Position numbers and translations under genes: made by a program. The notes beneath the pieces were generated by a model, which worked only from the letters and a program-made list of their open reading frames with translations, had not been told where the DNA came from and searched no databases. A stretch of 64,000 nucleotides of DNA from Streptomyces sp. TRM68416 (GTDB taxonomy: Bacteria > Actinomycetota > Actinomycetes > Streptomycetales > Streptomycetaceae): NCBI RefSeq assembly GCF_014596915.1, contig NZ_JACVWU010000024.1, forward strand, positions 1-64,000, written 5' to 3'. Positions 50,662 through 58,688 of the stretch are shown here, piece after piece. Position 1 is the first letter of the stretch. Each line of letters starts with the position of its first letter.

Positions 50662-50958
50662 CTACTCGGCGGACAGGTGCCGCTCCACCGTCTCCACCTT
50701 GGAGGTCAGCCCGTCCGTGACTCCGGGACGGATGTCCGCCTTCAGGACGAGGGACACACGCGGGGCGCGCGCCTCCACGGCGGCCACCGCGCGCTTCACC
50801 ACGTCCATGACCTCGTCCCACTCGCCCTCGACCGAGGTGAACATCGCGTCGGTGCGATGGGGCAGTCCGGACTCACGTACGACACGGACGGCGTCGGCGA
50901 CGTACTCCCCCACGTCCTCACCGACCCCGAGGGGTGTCACGGAGAAGGCGACGATCAC
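50662..50958 (-). CDS. MTH1187/YqgV-type thiamine-binding protein
   Basis: 98 aa ferredoxin-like fold. MIVAFSVTPLGVGEDVGEYVADAVRVV, the Thr-Asp/Met-Phe-Thr core TDAMFTSVEGEWDEVMDVVKRA and VSLVLKADIRPG are the family signature (formerly DUF77). Crystal structures of relatives bind thiamine or a thiazole derivative. It overlaps DUF3817 by four bases, so the two are made together. Confidence 0.9.
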   Translation of the reverse strand: MIVAFSVTPLGVGEDVGEYVADAVRVVRESGLPHRTDAMFTSVEGEWDEVMDVVKRAVAAVEARAPRVSLVLKADIRPGVTDGLTSKVETVERHLSAE

Positions 50959-51302
50959 GACGTCTTCACCGCGCTCTCCTGCCGCGCGCGGGAGGCGATG
51001 ACCGCGTCCTCGGCCTCACGCTTGAGCTTGCGGTCGGCGAAGAATCCGCCGGTGGGCAGCACGGAGAGGACGAAGTACAGGGCCGCCGTCCCCAGGGACC
51101 ACTTCGTGCGGTTCCAGGCGTCCGCCCAGAAGATCACGTAGAGGATGAACAGAACGCCGTGGATCATGCCCATCACGGGCACCGCGTTGAAGTCCGTGGT
51201 CCGCTTCAGTACGGAGCACAGGAGCAGCAGCAGGAACGAGACCGCCTCGGGGCCGGAGACGAGGCGGAGGCGGCGGAGGGCGGTGGCGGTCTTGATGTCC
51301 AC
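50955..51302 (-). CDS. DUF3817 membrane protein (second copy)
   Basis: 115 aa, GTG start. Three membrane helices: AVSFLLLLLCSVLKRTTDF, MIHGVLFILYVIFWADAWN, LYFVLSVLPTGGFFADRKL. It is related to the 42-kb DUF3817 gene but clearly diverged. First gene of a two-gene operon with the thiamine-binding protein. Confidence 0.88.
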   Translation of the reverse strand: MDIKTATALRRLRLVSGPEAVSFLLLLLCSVLKRTTDFNAVPVMGMIHGVLFILYVIFWADAWNRTKWSLGTAALYFVLSVLPTGGFFADRKLKREAEDAVIASRARQESAVKTS

Positions 51303-51437
51303 GGGTCACCTTCGATGGGAGATTACGGCGAGGGCCTGGCGGTTTGTGAACGCGAGCACAAACGTTCAACCATTGTGGCAAACGGCCGAGCGGGGGCAGG
51401 CTTGGGGTCCCGCGACGGCTCTCCGAGGGGTGCGCAC

Positions 51438-51749
51438 GTGCAGTTCGTCTTCTTCATGACCCTGCCGGGGCTCGTGGTGCTGCTGACCGTGCTGGCCTTC
51501 GTCGATCAGCTGCTGCTCCGGGCCGGCCGGGCCGGAGCGCTGCCCTGGCGGAACGCCGCGCGGCAGGGCCAGGTCTCCGCGACCGGCTTCGAGCAGCTGC
51601 ATGCCGCGCTCTCCCCCGGCAAGCAGCACGAGCTCAAGGAACGGCAGAGCTCCCTGGTGATGCGGGACGACGAGGAGGACGGGGCGCCGCCGAGGTCGAC
51701 CGTGGATCTCACCCGGGGGACGGCTGTCATACGGCTGCCCGCGCCGTAG
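51438..51749 (+). CDS. small membrane-anchored protein (DUF6191-like)
   Basis: 103 aa from GTG 51438; GAGGGG lies upstream. One N-terminal membrane helix (VFFMTLPGLVVLLTVLAFVDQLLL), then a basic/polar cytosolic part (RNAARQGQVSATGFEQLHAALSPGKQHELKERQ) and TVDLTRGTAVIRLP. I associate it with DUF6191 by pattern only. Function unknown. Confidence 0.72.
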   Translation: MQFVFFMTLPGLVVLLTVLAFVDQLLLRAGRAGALPWRNAARQGQVSATGFEQLHAALSPGKQHELKERQSSLVMRDDEEDGAPPRSTVDLTRGTAVIRLPAP

Positions 51750-51842
51750 TGGGCGACGCCCCCCGTTATAGGGGGATATTCAGGGTGGATCTCCGCCCAC
51801 AGGCCCTGTCGGCGGCGGCCTCCCGCGGGCTACCTTCGCAGC

Positions 51843-52481
51843 GTGGCAGTGTTTCGACTTCAAGGCAGCAAGGTGCTCGCCGTCGAGATGACCGGGGACG
51901 CCGTGAAGGCGAAGAACGGCTCGATGGTCGCGTACGACGGACAGATGGCGTTCAAGAAGCTCAGCGGCGGCGGCGAGGGCATCCGCGGCATGGTGACCCG
52001 GCGGATCACCGGCGAGCAGATGACGGTGATGGAGGTGAAGGGGCACGGGACCTGCTGGTTCGCCGACCGGGCCAGTGAGATCAACCTCGTCGGCCTCCAG
52101 GGCGACAAGCTGTACGTGGAGTCGAGCAACCTGCTCGCGACGGACGGCGGGCTCAGGACCGGGACCACGTTCACCGGTGTGCGCGGGGCCTCGCAGGGCA
52201 ACGGTCTGTTCACCACGACCGTCGAGGGCCACGGGCAGGTGGCGATCACCTCGGACGGGTCGGCGGTGGTGCTGCGGGTCAGCGCACAGTACCCGCTGAC
52301 GGTGGATCCGGGGGCGTACATCGCGCACCAGGGGAATCTGCGGCAGTCCCTCCAGTCCGGTGTGACGTTCCGCACACTGATGGGCGAGGGCGGCGGCGAG
52401 GCCTTCCAGATGCGGTTCGAGGGGGACGGCCTGGTGTACGTCCAGCCGAGCGAGCGGAACACGATCGCGGGGGATGTGTGA
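51843..52481 (+). CDS. AIM24 family protein 1
   Basis: 212 aa, GTG start. Beta-rich AIM24/TRAP-like fold: KVLAVEMTGDAVKAKNGSMVAYDGQMAFKK, NGLFTTTVEGHGQVAITSDG, FEGDGLVYVQPSE. No signal peptide, so cytoplasmic. AIM24 relatives are annotated in mitochondria biogenesis and in bacteria often occur as tandem genes, with no settled role. First of three consecutive genes. Confidence 0.9.
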   Translation: MAVFRLQGSKVLAVEMTGDAVKAKNGSMVAYDGQMAFKKLSGGGEGIRGMVTRRITGEQMTVMEVKGHGTCWFADRASEINLVGLQGDKLYVESSNLLATDGGLRTGTTFTGVRGASQGNGLFTTTVEGHGQVAITSDGSAVVLRVSAQYPLTVDPGAYIAHQGNLRQSLQSGVTFRTLMGEGGGEAFQMRFEGDGLVYVQPSERNTIAGDV

Positions 52482-52482
52482 C

Positions 52483-53133
52483 GTGGCCTTCCGTGAGATC
52501 AACTCGAAGATGGTCGAGGCGACGGTGCTGCCCGGGCAGCGGCTGTTCAGTCAGCGCGGCGCGATGCTCGCGTACAAGGGCGAGGTGTCCTTCACGCCCA
52601 ACACGCAGGGCGGGCAGGGCGGGCTCGCGTCGATGATCGGGCGCCGGGTGGCGGGCGAGGCCACGCCCCTGATGACCGTCGAGGGCAGCGGCACGGTCCT
52701 GTTCGGGCACGGCGGGCACCACATCCAGGTCATCAACCTCTCCGGCGACACCCTGTACGTCGAGGCGGACCGTCTGCTGGCCTTCGAGGGCACGCTGGAG
52801 CAGGGCACGATGTTCATGGGGTCGCAGGGCGGCGTCATGGGCATGGTGCGCGGACAGGTGACGGGCCAGGGGCTGTTCACCACCACCCTCAAGGGGCACG
52901 GCTCGGTGGCCGTGATGGCCCACGGCGGCGTGATCGAGCTGCCCATCACCCCGCAGCGGCCGGTCCATGTCGACCCCCAGGCGTACGTCGCCCACCACGG
53001 CGAGGTGCGCAACAAGCTGTCCACCGCGCTGGGCTGGCGCGACATGGTGGGCCGCGGCTCCGGCGAGGCCTTCCAGCTGGAGCTGAGCGGCCACGGAGCG
53101 GTGTACGTCCAGGCGTCGGAGGAGAAGCTGTGA
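52483..53133 (+). CDS. AIM24 family protein 2
   Basis: 216 aa from GTG 52483 (GTG 52474 overlapping the previous stop is possible). MAFREINSKMVEATVLPGQRLFSQRGAMLAYKGEV, GQGLFTTTLKGHGSVAVMAHG, LSGHGAVYVQASEE. It matches protein 1 along its whole length at moderate identity. Its stop overlaps the next start by four bases. Confidence 0.9.
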   Translation: MAFREINSKMVEATVLPGQRLFSQRGAMLAYKGEVSFTPNTQGGQGGLASMIGRRVAGEATPLMTVEGSGTVLFGHGGHHIQVINLSGDTLYVEADRLLAFEGTLEQGTMFMGSQGGVMGMVRGQVTGQGLFTTTLKGHGSVAVMAHGGVIELPITPQRPVHVDPQAYVAHHGEVRNKLSTALGWRDMVGRGSGEAFQLELSGHGAVYVQASEEKL

Positions 53134-53924
53134 GCGCCTACCCGGGTGCGGGTCCCGTTGTGCACGACCCCATGACGCTGCCCGTCGACGACAACGTCGA
53201 CAGCTACACCTTCTGCGTCGAGCTCAAGGGGAGCCAGTGGTTCCTGCAGAAGGGGAAGATGATCGCCTACTACGGTTCGATCGACTTCAACGGCATCGGG
53301 CACGGTCGACTCGACCGGCTTGTCCGTACGTCCTTCCATTCACCACTGCACGCGGCCGACTGGGTCGTGGCGGAGGGCTCGGGCAAGATGCTGCTGGCCG
53401 ACCGGGCCTTCGACGTCAACTCCTACGACCTCGACGACGGCAATCTGACCATTCGCTCGGGCAACCTGCTCGCTTTTCAGCCAAGTCTTTCGCTGAAGCA
53501 GTCGATCGTGCCGGGATTTCTGACGCTGATCGGAACCGGAAAGTTCGTGGCCGCATCTAACGGTCCGGTGGTGTTCATGGAACCTCCGATCCGGGTGGAC
53601 CCGCAGGCGCTCGTCGGCTGGGCCGACTGTCCGTCGCCCTGCCATCACTACGACCATGGCTACATGACCGGCTTCATAGGCGGTCTACGTGGGATGACGG
53701 GCCTCGGCGGGGCGTCCGGCGAGGAGCACCAGTTCGAGTTCGTGGGTGCCGGGACCGTACTCCTGCAGTCCTCCGAGGCCCTCATGGCCGAGCAGGCGAC
53801 GGGGGCGGTGCCGCACCAGGCGGGGGTACCCGGAAGCGGTGGTTCCGCAGGTGGCTCACCGCAAACCGGCGCACCGCGCCTTCCCGGACAGCTGGGAGAC
53901 CTCCAGCGTCGCTTCGGGCTGTGA
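53130..53924 (+). CDS. AIM24 family protein 3
   Basis: 264 aa. Core: YTFCVELKGSQWFLQKGKMIAYYGSIDF, MLLADRAFDVNSYDLDDGNLTIRSGNLLAF, FEFVGAGTVLLQSSEA. A His/Cys-rich insertion (WADCPSPCHHYDHGYM), absent from the other two, could bind metal. It has a Gly/Pro-rich tail. End of the AIM24 operon. Confidence 0.9.
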   Translation: MSAYPGAGPVVHDPMTLPVDDNVDSYTFCVELKGSQWFLQKGKMIAYYGSIDFNGIGHGRLDRLVRTSFHSPLHAADWVVAEGSGKMLLADRAFDVNSYDLDDGNLTIRSGNLLAFQPSLSLKQSIVPGFLTLIGTGKFVAASNGPVVFMEPPIRVDPQALVGWADCPSPCHHYDHGYMTGFIGGLRGMTGLGGASGEEHQFEFVGAGTVLLQSSEALMAEQATGAVPHQAGVPGSGGSAGGSPQTGAPRLPGQLGDLQRRFGL

Positions 53925-54019
53925 GCGGTAGTCTGCGGAGTGTGATGGCTTCGAACGCGTGCGCACCGTCACACCACCCTCAGTAGTTCGCCTTTCAACA
54001 TTTTAGGTAGACTTCATTC

Positions 54020-54496
54020 ATGGAGACCGAGACGGCCACGCGCTGGCTGACCGAAGCGGAGCAGTGTGCCTGGCGCACCCACCTGGAGGTCAACAGGCTG
54101 TTGACGTACCAGCTCGAAAAGGATCTGCAGCCGTTCGGCCTGACGATGAACGACTACGAGATCCTGGTGAACCTCTCCGAGTCCGAGGACGTACGGATGC
54201 GGATGAGTGACCTGGCGTCCGCCACCCTCCAGTCCAAGAGCCGCCTCTCCCACCAGATCACGCGGATGGAAAACGCGAACCTGGTCCGACGCGAGAACTG
54301 CGAGTCCGACCGGCGCGGCCTCTACGCCGTGCTCACCGAGCACGGCATGGAGACGATGAAGAAGGTCGCCCCCCACCATGTGGCGTCCGTGCGCAGGCAC
54401 TTCATCGACCTGCTGTCCCCCGAGGCGCTGGCGGAGCTCGACAAGGGCCTCAAGCCGATCGCGGAGCACCTGCGCAGCCAGCGGGGACGCCCCTAG
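54020..54496 (+). CDS. MarR family transcriptional regulator
   Basis: 158 aa. LTMNDYEILVNLSESEDVRMRMSDLASATLQSKSRLSHQITRMENANLV is the winged-helix core, CESDRRGLYAVLTEHG the wing. TAGACT ends six bases before the ATG, fitting a leaderless mRNA. It converges on the sensor-kinase gene with three bases between stops. Target not evident. Confidence 0.92.
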   Translation: METETATRWLTEAEQCAWRTHLEVNRLLTYQLEKDLQPFGLTMNDYEILVNLSESEDVRMRMSDLASATLQSKSRLSHQITRMENANLVRRENCESDRRGLYAVLTEHGMETMKKVAPHHVASVRRHFIDLLSPEALAELDKGLKPIAEHLRSQRGRP

Positions 54497-54499
54497 CGC

Positions 54500-55915
54500 C
54501 TAGGACAGCGGCAGGCGGAGTTCGAACAGGGCTCCGCCTGTCGGCGCGGAGCGCACCGTGAGGGTGCCGCCGTGGCGTTCGGCGACGTCGCGGGCGATGG
54601 CGAGGCCGAGTCCGGCACCGCCGTCGTCCCGGCTGCGGGCCTCGTCCAGCCGTACGAACCGCTCGAAGATCCGCTCCCGGTCGGCCTCCGGCACCCCGTC
54701 CCCGTCGTCGGCGACCTGCACGACGGCCCAGCCGTCCGCCCGGCCCACCGCGACGGTGACCGCCGAACGGGCGTGCCGCTGCCCGTTGTTCAGCAGATTG
54801 GCCAGCACCCGCCCCAACTGCCCCCGGGACCCGGTCACTTCCGTCGGCCCGTCGGCCGTGACCGTCACCCCGGCCCGGCCCCGGGCCTCCTGCCGGGCCA
54901 GCGCAACCAGGTCCACACCCGCGTCACCGGGCCGCTCCCCCGCGTCGAGCCGGGCGAGCAGCAGCAGATCGGCGGCGAGCTGCTGGAGCCGTACGGTGTC
55001 CTCGACCGCCCCGTCCAGATCGAGCAACTCCGGATGTGCCGCCGCCACTTCGAGCTGGGTGCGCAGTGAGGCGATCGGGCTGCGCAGCTCGTGCGAGGCG
55101 TCGGCGACGAAGCGGCGCTGGCGTTCCACCGAGGCCTCAAGGGCGGACAGCGTCTCGTTGGTGGTGCGGGCCAGCCGGGCGACCTCGTCGTGGGAGCCGG
55201 GCTCGGGGACCCGCCGGGTGAGATCGGCGGAGGCGGTGATCTCTGCCATCTCGCGCCGGATGCCCTCCACCGGGCGCAGCGCGCGCCGGGTGACCAGCCA
55301 GGTCACCGAACCGACCACCGCGAGCAACGCGGGCAGCCCGATCAGCATGACCGTGGTCGCGGTGCGCACCGCGTCCTGCTGGGCCCGGAGGGAGCCGCCG
55401 GCGTAGACGCGGACCGTCTCGTCGCGCCCGTCGGTGACCTCGACCTCGGCGAACCGGTACGCCTCGCGCTCGCCGTCGACCGTGGCCCAGCCCTGGCCGT
55501 GCCAGGTCACCTCGCCGACCTCACCGGCCTCGGCACCGTCGTCGTCGCCATCGTCGTCGTCACTGTCATCGTCGTCGCCGCGCGTGGCGCCCGGGCTGGG
55601 CGCGGGCGTGACCTCGGACACGCGCGTGCCGCTGATCGCCTCCAACCCCTCGCTCGCCGCGAGCAGTCGGCCGTTCCGGTCCACGACCTGCACCGGAGGG
55701 TCCTCGTCCAGGTCGAGCCGGGAGTACGGCACGTTCCTCGCGATCTGCGCCGCGACCTCGCGGGCGGCGTTGTCGGCCTCCCCGTCCGCCTCCCGGGCGA
55801 GGGTGGCGCGCAGCGACAGCAGGACTACGGCACCGGCGGCGACCAGCGCCACGGCGACCACCAGGGTCGCGCCGAGCGTCGCCTTCGCTCGCACCGAGCC
55901 GAACAGCCGCCTCAC
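54500..55915 (-). CDS. sensor histidine kinase with Asp-rich extracytoplasmic loop
   Basis: 471 aa, OmpR-class kinase. TM1 (LGATLVVAVALVAAGAVVLLSL), an extracytoplasmic domain with a run of acidic residues (GDDDDSDDDDGDDDGAEAG near 113-131), TM2 (VMLIGLPALLAVVGSVTWLV), HAMP, HisKA (RRFVADASHELRSPIASLR), HATPase (LANLLNNGQRHA, DDGDGVPE, GAGLGLAIARDV). The acidic loop suggests sensing of a cation or a basic peptide. It overlaps its response regulator by four bases. Confidence 0.94.
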   Translation of the reverse strand: MRRLFGSVRAKATLGATLVVAVALVAAGAVVLLSLRATLAREADGEADNAAREVAAQIARNVPYSRLDLDEDPPVQVVDRNGRLLAASEGLEAISGTRVSEVTPAPSPGATRGDDDDSDDDDGDDDGAEAGEVGEVTWHGQGWATVDGEREAYRFAEVEVTDGRDETVRVYAGGSLRAQQDAVRTATTVMLIGLPALLAVVGSVTWLVTRRALRPVEGIRREMAEITASADLTRRVPEPGSHDEVARLARTTNETLSALEASVERQRRFVADASHELRSPIASLRTQLEVAAAHPELLDLDGAVEDTVRLQQLAADLLLLARLDAGERPGDAGVDLVALARQEARGRAGVTVTADGPTEVTGSRGQLGRVLANLLNNGQRHARSAVTVAVGRADGWAVVQVADDGDGVPEADRERIFERFVRLDEARSRDDGGAGLGLAIARDVAERHGGTLTVRSAPTGGALFELRLPLS

Positions 55916-56574
55916 CTTCCGGCCTCCAGCCGGTAACCGGCGCCGCGCACGGTGTGGATGAGACCGGCGCCGAGCTTGCGGCGCAGGGTGCTGATGTAGA
56001 CCTCGACGATGTTCGGGTCGCCGTCGTAGGCGAAGTCCCAGACGTGGTCGAGGATGTCCGCCTTGGAGACCACCTGCCCGGCGCGCAGCGCGAGTTGTTC
56101 CAGGACCGCGAACTCCTTGGTGGTGAGCGGGATTTCGGTGCCGTCGCGGAAGACCTGGCGGGCGCCGGTGTCCACGCGCAGGTCGCCGAGGGTGAGCACG
56201 GGCGAGCCGCCGGTGCCGCGGCGGCGCAGCAGCGCCTTGATCCGGGCGACGAGGACGACGTACGAGAACGGCTTGGTCAGATAGTCGTCGGCGCCCGTGT
56301 CCAGGCCCTCGGCCTCGTCGTACTCGCCGTCCTTGGCGGTGAGCATCAGGATCGGCACGTCGTGGCCGGCGGCCCGGAGGGCGGAGCAGACGCGGTAGCC
56401 GTTCATGCCGGGCAGCATGATGTCGAGGATCAGCAGGTCGTACGGTGACTCGTTCGCCCGGTGCAGTCCCTCCAGGCCGTCGTGGACGACGTCCACGGCG
56501 TAGCCCTCGGCCGTGAGGCCCTTGGCGAGGGACAGGGCGAGGCGTTTCTCGTCCTCGACGATGAGAAGGCGCAT
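55912..56574 (-). CDS. OmpR/PhoB-type response regulator
   Basis: 220 aa. Receiver (LLIVEDEKRLALSLAKGL, phospho-Asp in DLLILDIMLPGMNG, Lys in YLTKPFSY) and winged-helix effector (IPLTTKEFAVLEQLALRAGQVVSKADILDHVWD, IVEVYISTLRRKLG). The first gene of the pair. The divergent PepSY gene has three TTCAG direct repeats in its promoter, the expected site type for this class. Confidence 0.95.
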   Translation of the reverse strand: MRLLIVEDEKRLALSLAKGLTAEGYAVDVVHDGLEGLHRANESPYDLLILDIMLPGMNGYRVCSALRAAGHDVPILMLTAKDGEYDEAEGLDTGADDYLTKPFSYVVLVARIKALLRRRGTGGSPVLTLGDLRVDTGARQVFRDGTEIPLTTKEFAVLEQLALRAGQVVSKADILDHVWDFAYDGDPNIVEVYISTLRRKLGAGLIHTVRGAGYRLEAGR

Positions 56575-56609
56575 GCGGAACAGCGTGGCAGAGCGAAGCT
56601 GAAGTGATC

Positions 56610-56635
56610 TTCAGGTGGGTTCAGCGTGGCTTCAG
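56610..56635 (+). promoter_or_regulatory. three TTCAG direct repeats, probable response-regulator box
   Basis: TTCAG at 56610, 56620 and 56631, spacing 10-11 bases, in the contexts CTTCAGGTGG, GTTCAGCGTGG and CTTCAGGTCGG. Direct repeats with one-turn spacing are the DNA sites of OmpR/PhoB regulators. They lie between the response-regulator gene and the PepSY gene. Confidence 0.65.
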
Positions 56636-56691
56636 GTCGGGTGGAGCAGCGTGGTGGTCGTCGAAAGCGACCGAACTCCTTGGAGGACCTC

Positions 56692-57357
56692 ATGAAGCGC
56701 AACCTCGTCATCGCCACCGTCGCCGTGGCCGCCCTCGCGGGCGGCGGCACCGCGGTCGCCCTCGCGAACGGCGACGACGACGCGCGGACCGCGACACCTA
56801 CGACGACCACGGTGCACGACGGCAAGGACGACGACCGCGGTGACGACCGTGGCGACGACCGCGACGACCGCGACGACGTGACCGGGACGCGCACCGCGAA
56901 GGTGACGAAGGTGACCGTCGCCCAGGCGATCGAGGCGGCCCTGGAGTCCCGGCCGGGCACGGTCGTCTCCGTCGACCTCGACGACGACCGGGACGACGAC
57001 GGCGACTTCCGTGGCTGGGAGGTCGACGTGCTCGGCCGGGGGACCACCTCGTACACCGTCCAGGTGGACGCGGCGACGGGCAAGGTTGTCGGCACGCAGA
57101 CCGACCGTGACGACGCGGACGACGTCAACGAGGCGCGCGCCGCCCTGAAGGGGACGAGCGTGGATGCCCGCGAGGCCGCCGACGCCGTCGCCCCGAAGGG
57201 CACGGTGACCGACGTCGACCTGGACGACGACGGCCGCTCGGCGGTGTGGAGCGTGGAGACGCCCCAGGGCGAGTGGAAGGTCGACGCCCACACGGGCAAG
57301 GTCACCCAGGACCACGACGACAGGAACGGCGACGACCACGACGGCGACGACGACTGA
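56692..57357 (+). CDS. exported Asp-rich protein with two PepSY domains
   Basis: 221 aa, GGAGGA upstream of ATG. A signal/anchor (LVIATVAVAALAGGGTAVALA) is followed by a strongly acidic, Arg-interspersed region (DGKDDDRGDDRGDDRDDRDD) and two PepSY repeats (TVAQAIEAALESRPGTVVSVDLDDD...WEVDVLG...TVQVDAATGKVV; DAREAADAVAPKGTVTDVDLDDD...WSVETPQGEWKVDAHTGKV). PepSY domains often inhibit proteases or bind ligands outside the cell. Divergent from an Asp-rich sensor kinase pair, presumably its target gene and perhaps its feedback partner. Confidence 0.9.
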   Translation: MKRNLVIATVAVAALAGGGTAVALANGDDDARTATPTTTTVHDGKDDDRGDDRGDDRDDRDDVTGTRTAKVTKVTVAQAIEAALESRPGTVVSVDLDDDRDDDGDFRGWEVDVLGRGTTSYTVQVDAATGKVVGTQTDRDDADDVNEARAALKGTSVDAREAADAVAPKGTVTDVDLDDDGRSAVWSVETPQGEWKVDAHTGKVTQDHDDRNGDDHDGDDD

Positions 57358-57399
57358 CGCTCCCGCCAGCCGAGGGGTACGGGCACCCCCGTACCCCTG

Positions 57400-57650
57400 C
57401 GCAGCACTTCCGCCGCGCCGTCGACGCCGGGGCCAAGGCGGGCGCGGCGGTCGCGGCGGTCGCGGCCGTGCCGGCCGGACGGCTGCCAGGACCCCGCCCG
57501 GACCCGCGACTCGGCCGACGCGGCCTCGTCGGCGATGAGGTACGCGGTGGTGATCGCCGGCGCCACGAAGACCCCGGCGACGGCCGCGGCCACCGCGCCG
57601 AGCCCCGCGGCCGGTCCCGCACCGAGCAGGGCCGGCCCGCGGCGCCGGTC
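57400..57650 (-). pseudogene. remnant of an MFS transporter C-terminus
   Basis: Minus-strand reading gives LLGAGPAAGLGAVAAAVAG, FVAPAITTAYLIADEAASAE and SRVRAGSW, close to the last helices of streptomycete MFS exporters (APA...AYLLAD...AGSWVNTA). The frame then slips and the homology fades. No N-terminal half exists. The 330 bases between the PepSY gene and meaB hold nothing else recognisable. Confidence 0.4.
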
Positions 57651-57689
57651 CGCCCGTCGTCCGGCGTCGGGGCCGAGGCGGCTGTCGTG

Positions 57690-58646
57690 TCAGGCCTGGG
57701 TCAGGCCCTCGACCAGCTCGTCCGCGGCCCGGTACGGGTCGAGTTCGCCGGCCACGATGCGCTCCGCGAGCGCGCTGAGGCGGCGGTCGCCGTGGAGGTC
57801 GCCGATGCGTTCGCGCAGGGCGGTGACCGCGATGGTCTCCACCTCGCGGGCGGCGCGGGCACGGCGGCGCTCGGTGAGGACGCCCCGCTCCTCCATCCAG
57901 GCCCGGTGCTTCTCCAGGGCCTCGACGACCTCGTCGACGCCCTCGGCGCGCGCGGCGACCGTTTTCACGATGGGCGGGCGCCAGTCGCCGGGGCCACGGG
58001 ACTCGCCGAGGCCGAGCATGTGGTTCAGCTCGCGGGCGGTGGCGTCGGCGCCGTCCCGGTCCGCCTTGTTGACGACGTACACATCGCCGATCTCCAGGAT
58101 TCCGGCCTTGGCCGCCTGGATGCCGTCGCCCATGCCGGGGGCGAGGAGGACGACGGAGGTGTCCGCCTGGGAGGCGATCTCCACCTCCGACTGGCCGACG
58201 CCGACCGTCTCGACCAGGATCACGTCGCAGCCCGCCGCGTCCAGGACGCGGATGGCCTGCGGGGCGGCCCAGGCGAGGCCGCCGAGGTGGCCGCGGGTCG
58301 CCATCGAGCGGATGTAGACGCCGGGGTCGGAGGCGTGCTCCGACATCCGGACCCGGTCGCCGAGCAGCGCGCCGCCGGAGAAGGGCGAGGACGGGTCGAC
58401 GGCGAGGACGCCGACCCGCCTGCCCTGTTTGCGGTAGGCCGTGACCAGGGCCGAGGTGGAGGTGGACTTGCCGACGCCGGGCGAGCCCGTCAGGCCCACG
58501 ACGTACGCGTTGCCGGTCAGCGGGGCCAGTGCCGCCATGACCTCCCTGAGCTGCGGGGACGCCCCCTCCACCAGGGAGATCAGCCGGGCCACGGCCCGCG
58601 GCCGGCCTTCCCTGGCCTGGGCCACCAGTGTGGAGACGTCCTGCAT
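57690..58646 (-). CDS. meaB: methylmalonyl-CoA mutase-associated GTPase MeaB
   Basis: 318 aa from ATG 58646, with GGAG five bases upstream. G3E GTPase: Walker A GLTGSPGVGKSTSTSAL, VLAVDPSSPFSGGALLGDR, switch VETVGVGQSEVE, specificity NKADRDGAD, dimer arm at the C-terminus. MeaB protects and reloads B12 in acyl-CoA mutases. It works with icmA or methylmalonyl-CoA mutase; the epimerase of the same route is 1.4 kb away. Confidence 0.95.
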   Translation of the reverse strand: MQDVSTLVAQAREGRPRAVARLISLVEGASPQLREVMAALAPLTGNAYVVGLTGSPGVGKSTSTSALVTAYRKQGRRVGVLAVDPSSPFSGGALLGDRVRMSEHASDPGVYIRSMATRGHLGGLAWAAPQAIRVLDAAGCDVILVETVGVGQSEVEIASQADTSVVLLAPGMGDGIQAAKAGILEIGDVYVVNKADRDGADATARELNHMLGLGESRGPGDWRPPIVKTVAARAEGVDEVVEALEKHRAWMEERGVLTERRRARAAREVETIAVTALRERIGDLHGDRRLSALAERIVAGELDPYRAADELVEGLTQA

Positions 58647-58688
58647 CACAGCTCCGTTCGCGTAGAGAAAGCGCCTGAGAGAGTCCGG

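Noticed and set aside
53940..53971. Hairpin GTGTGATGG / CCGTCACAC after the AIM24 operon
   Set aside because: One mismatch and a 17-base loop; too weak to call a terminator.
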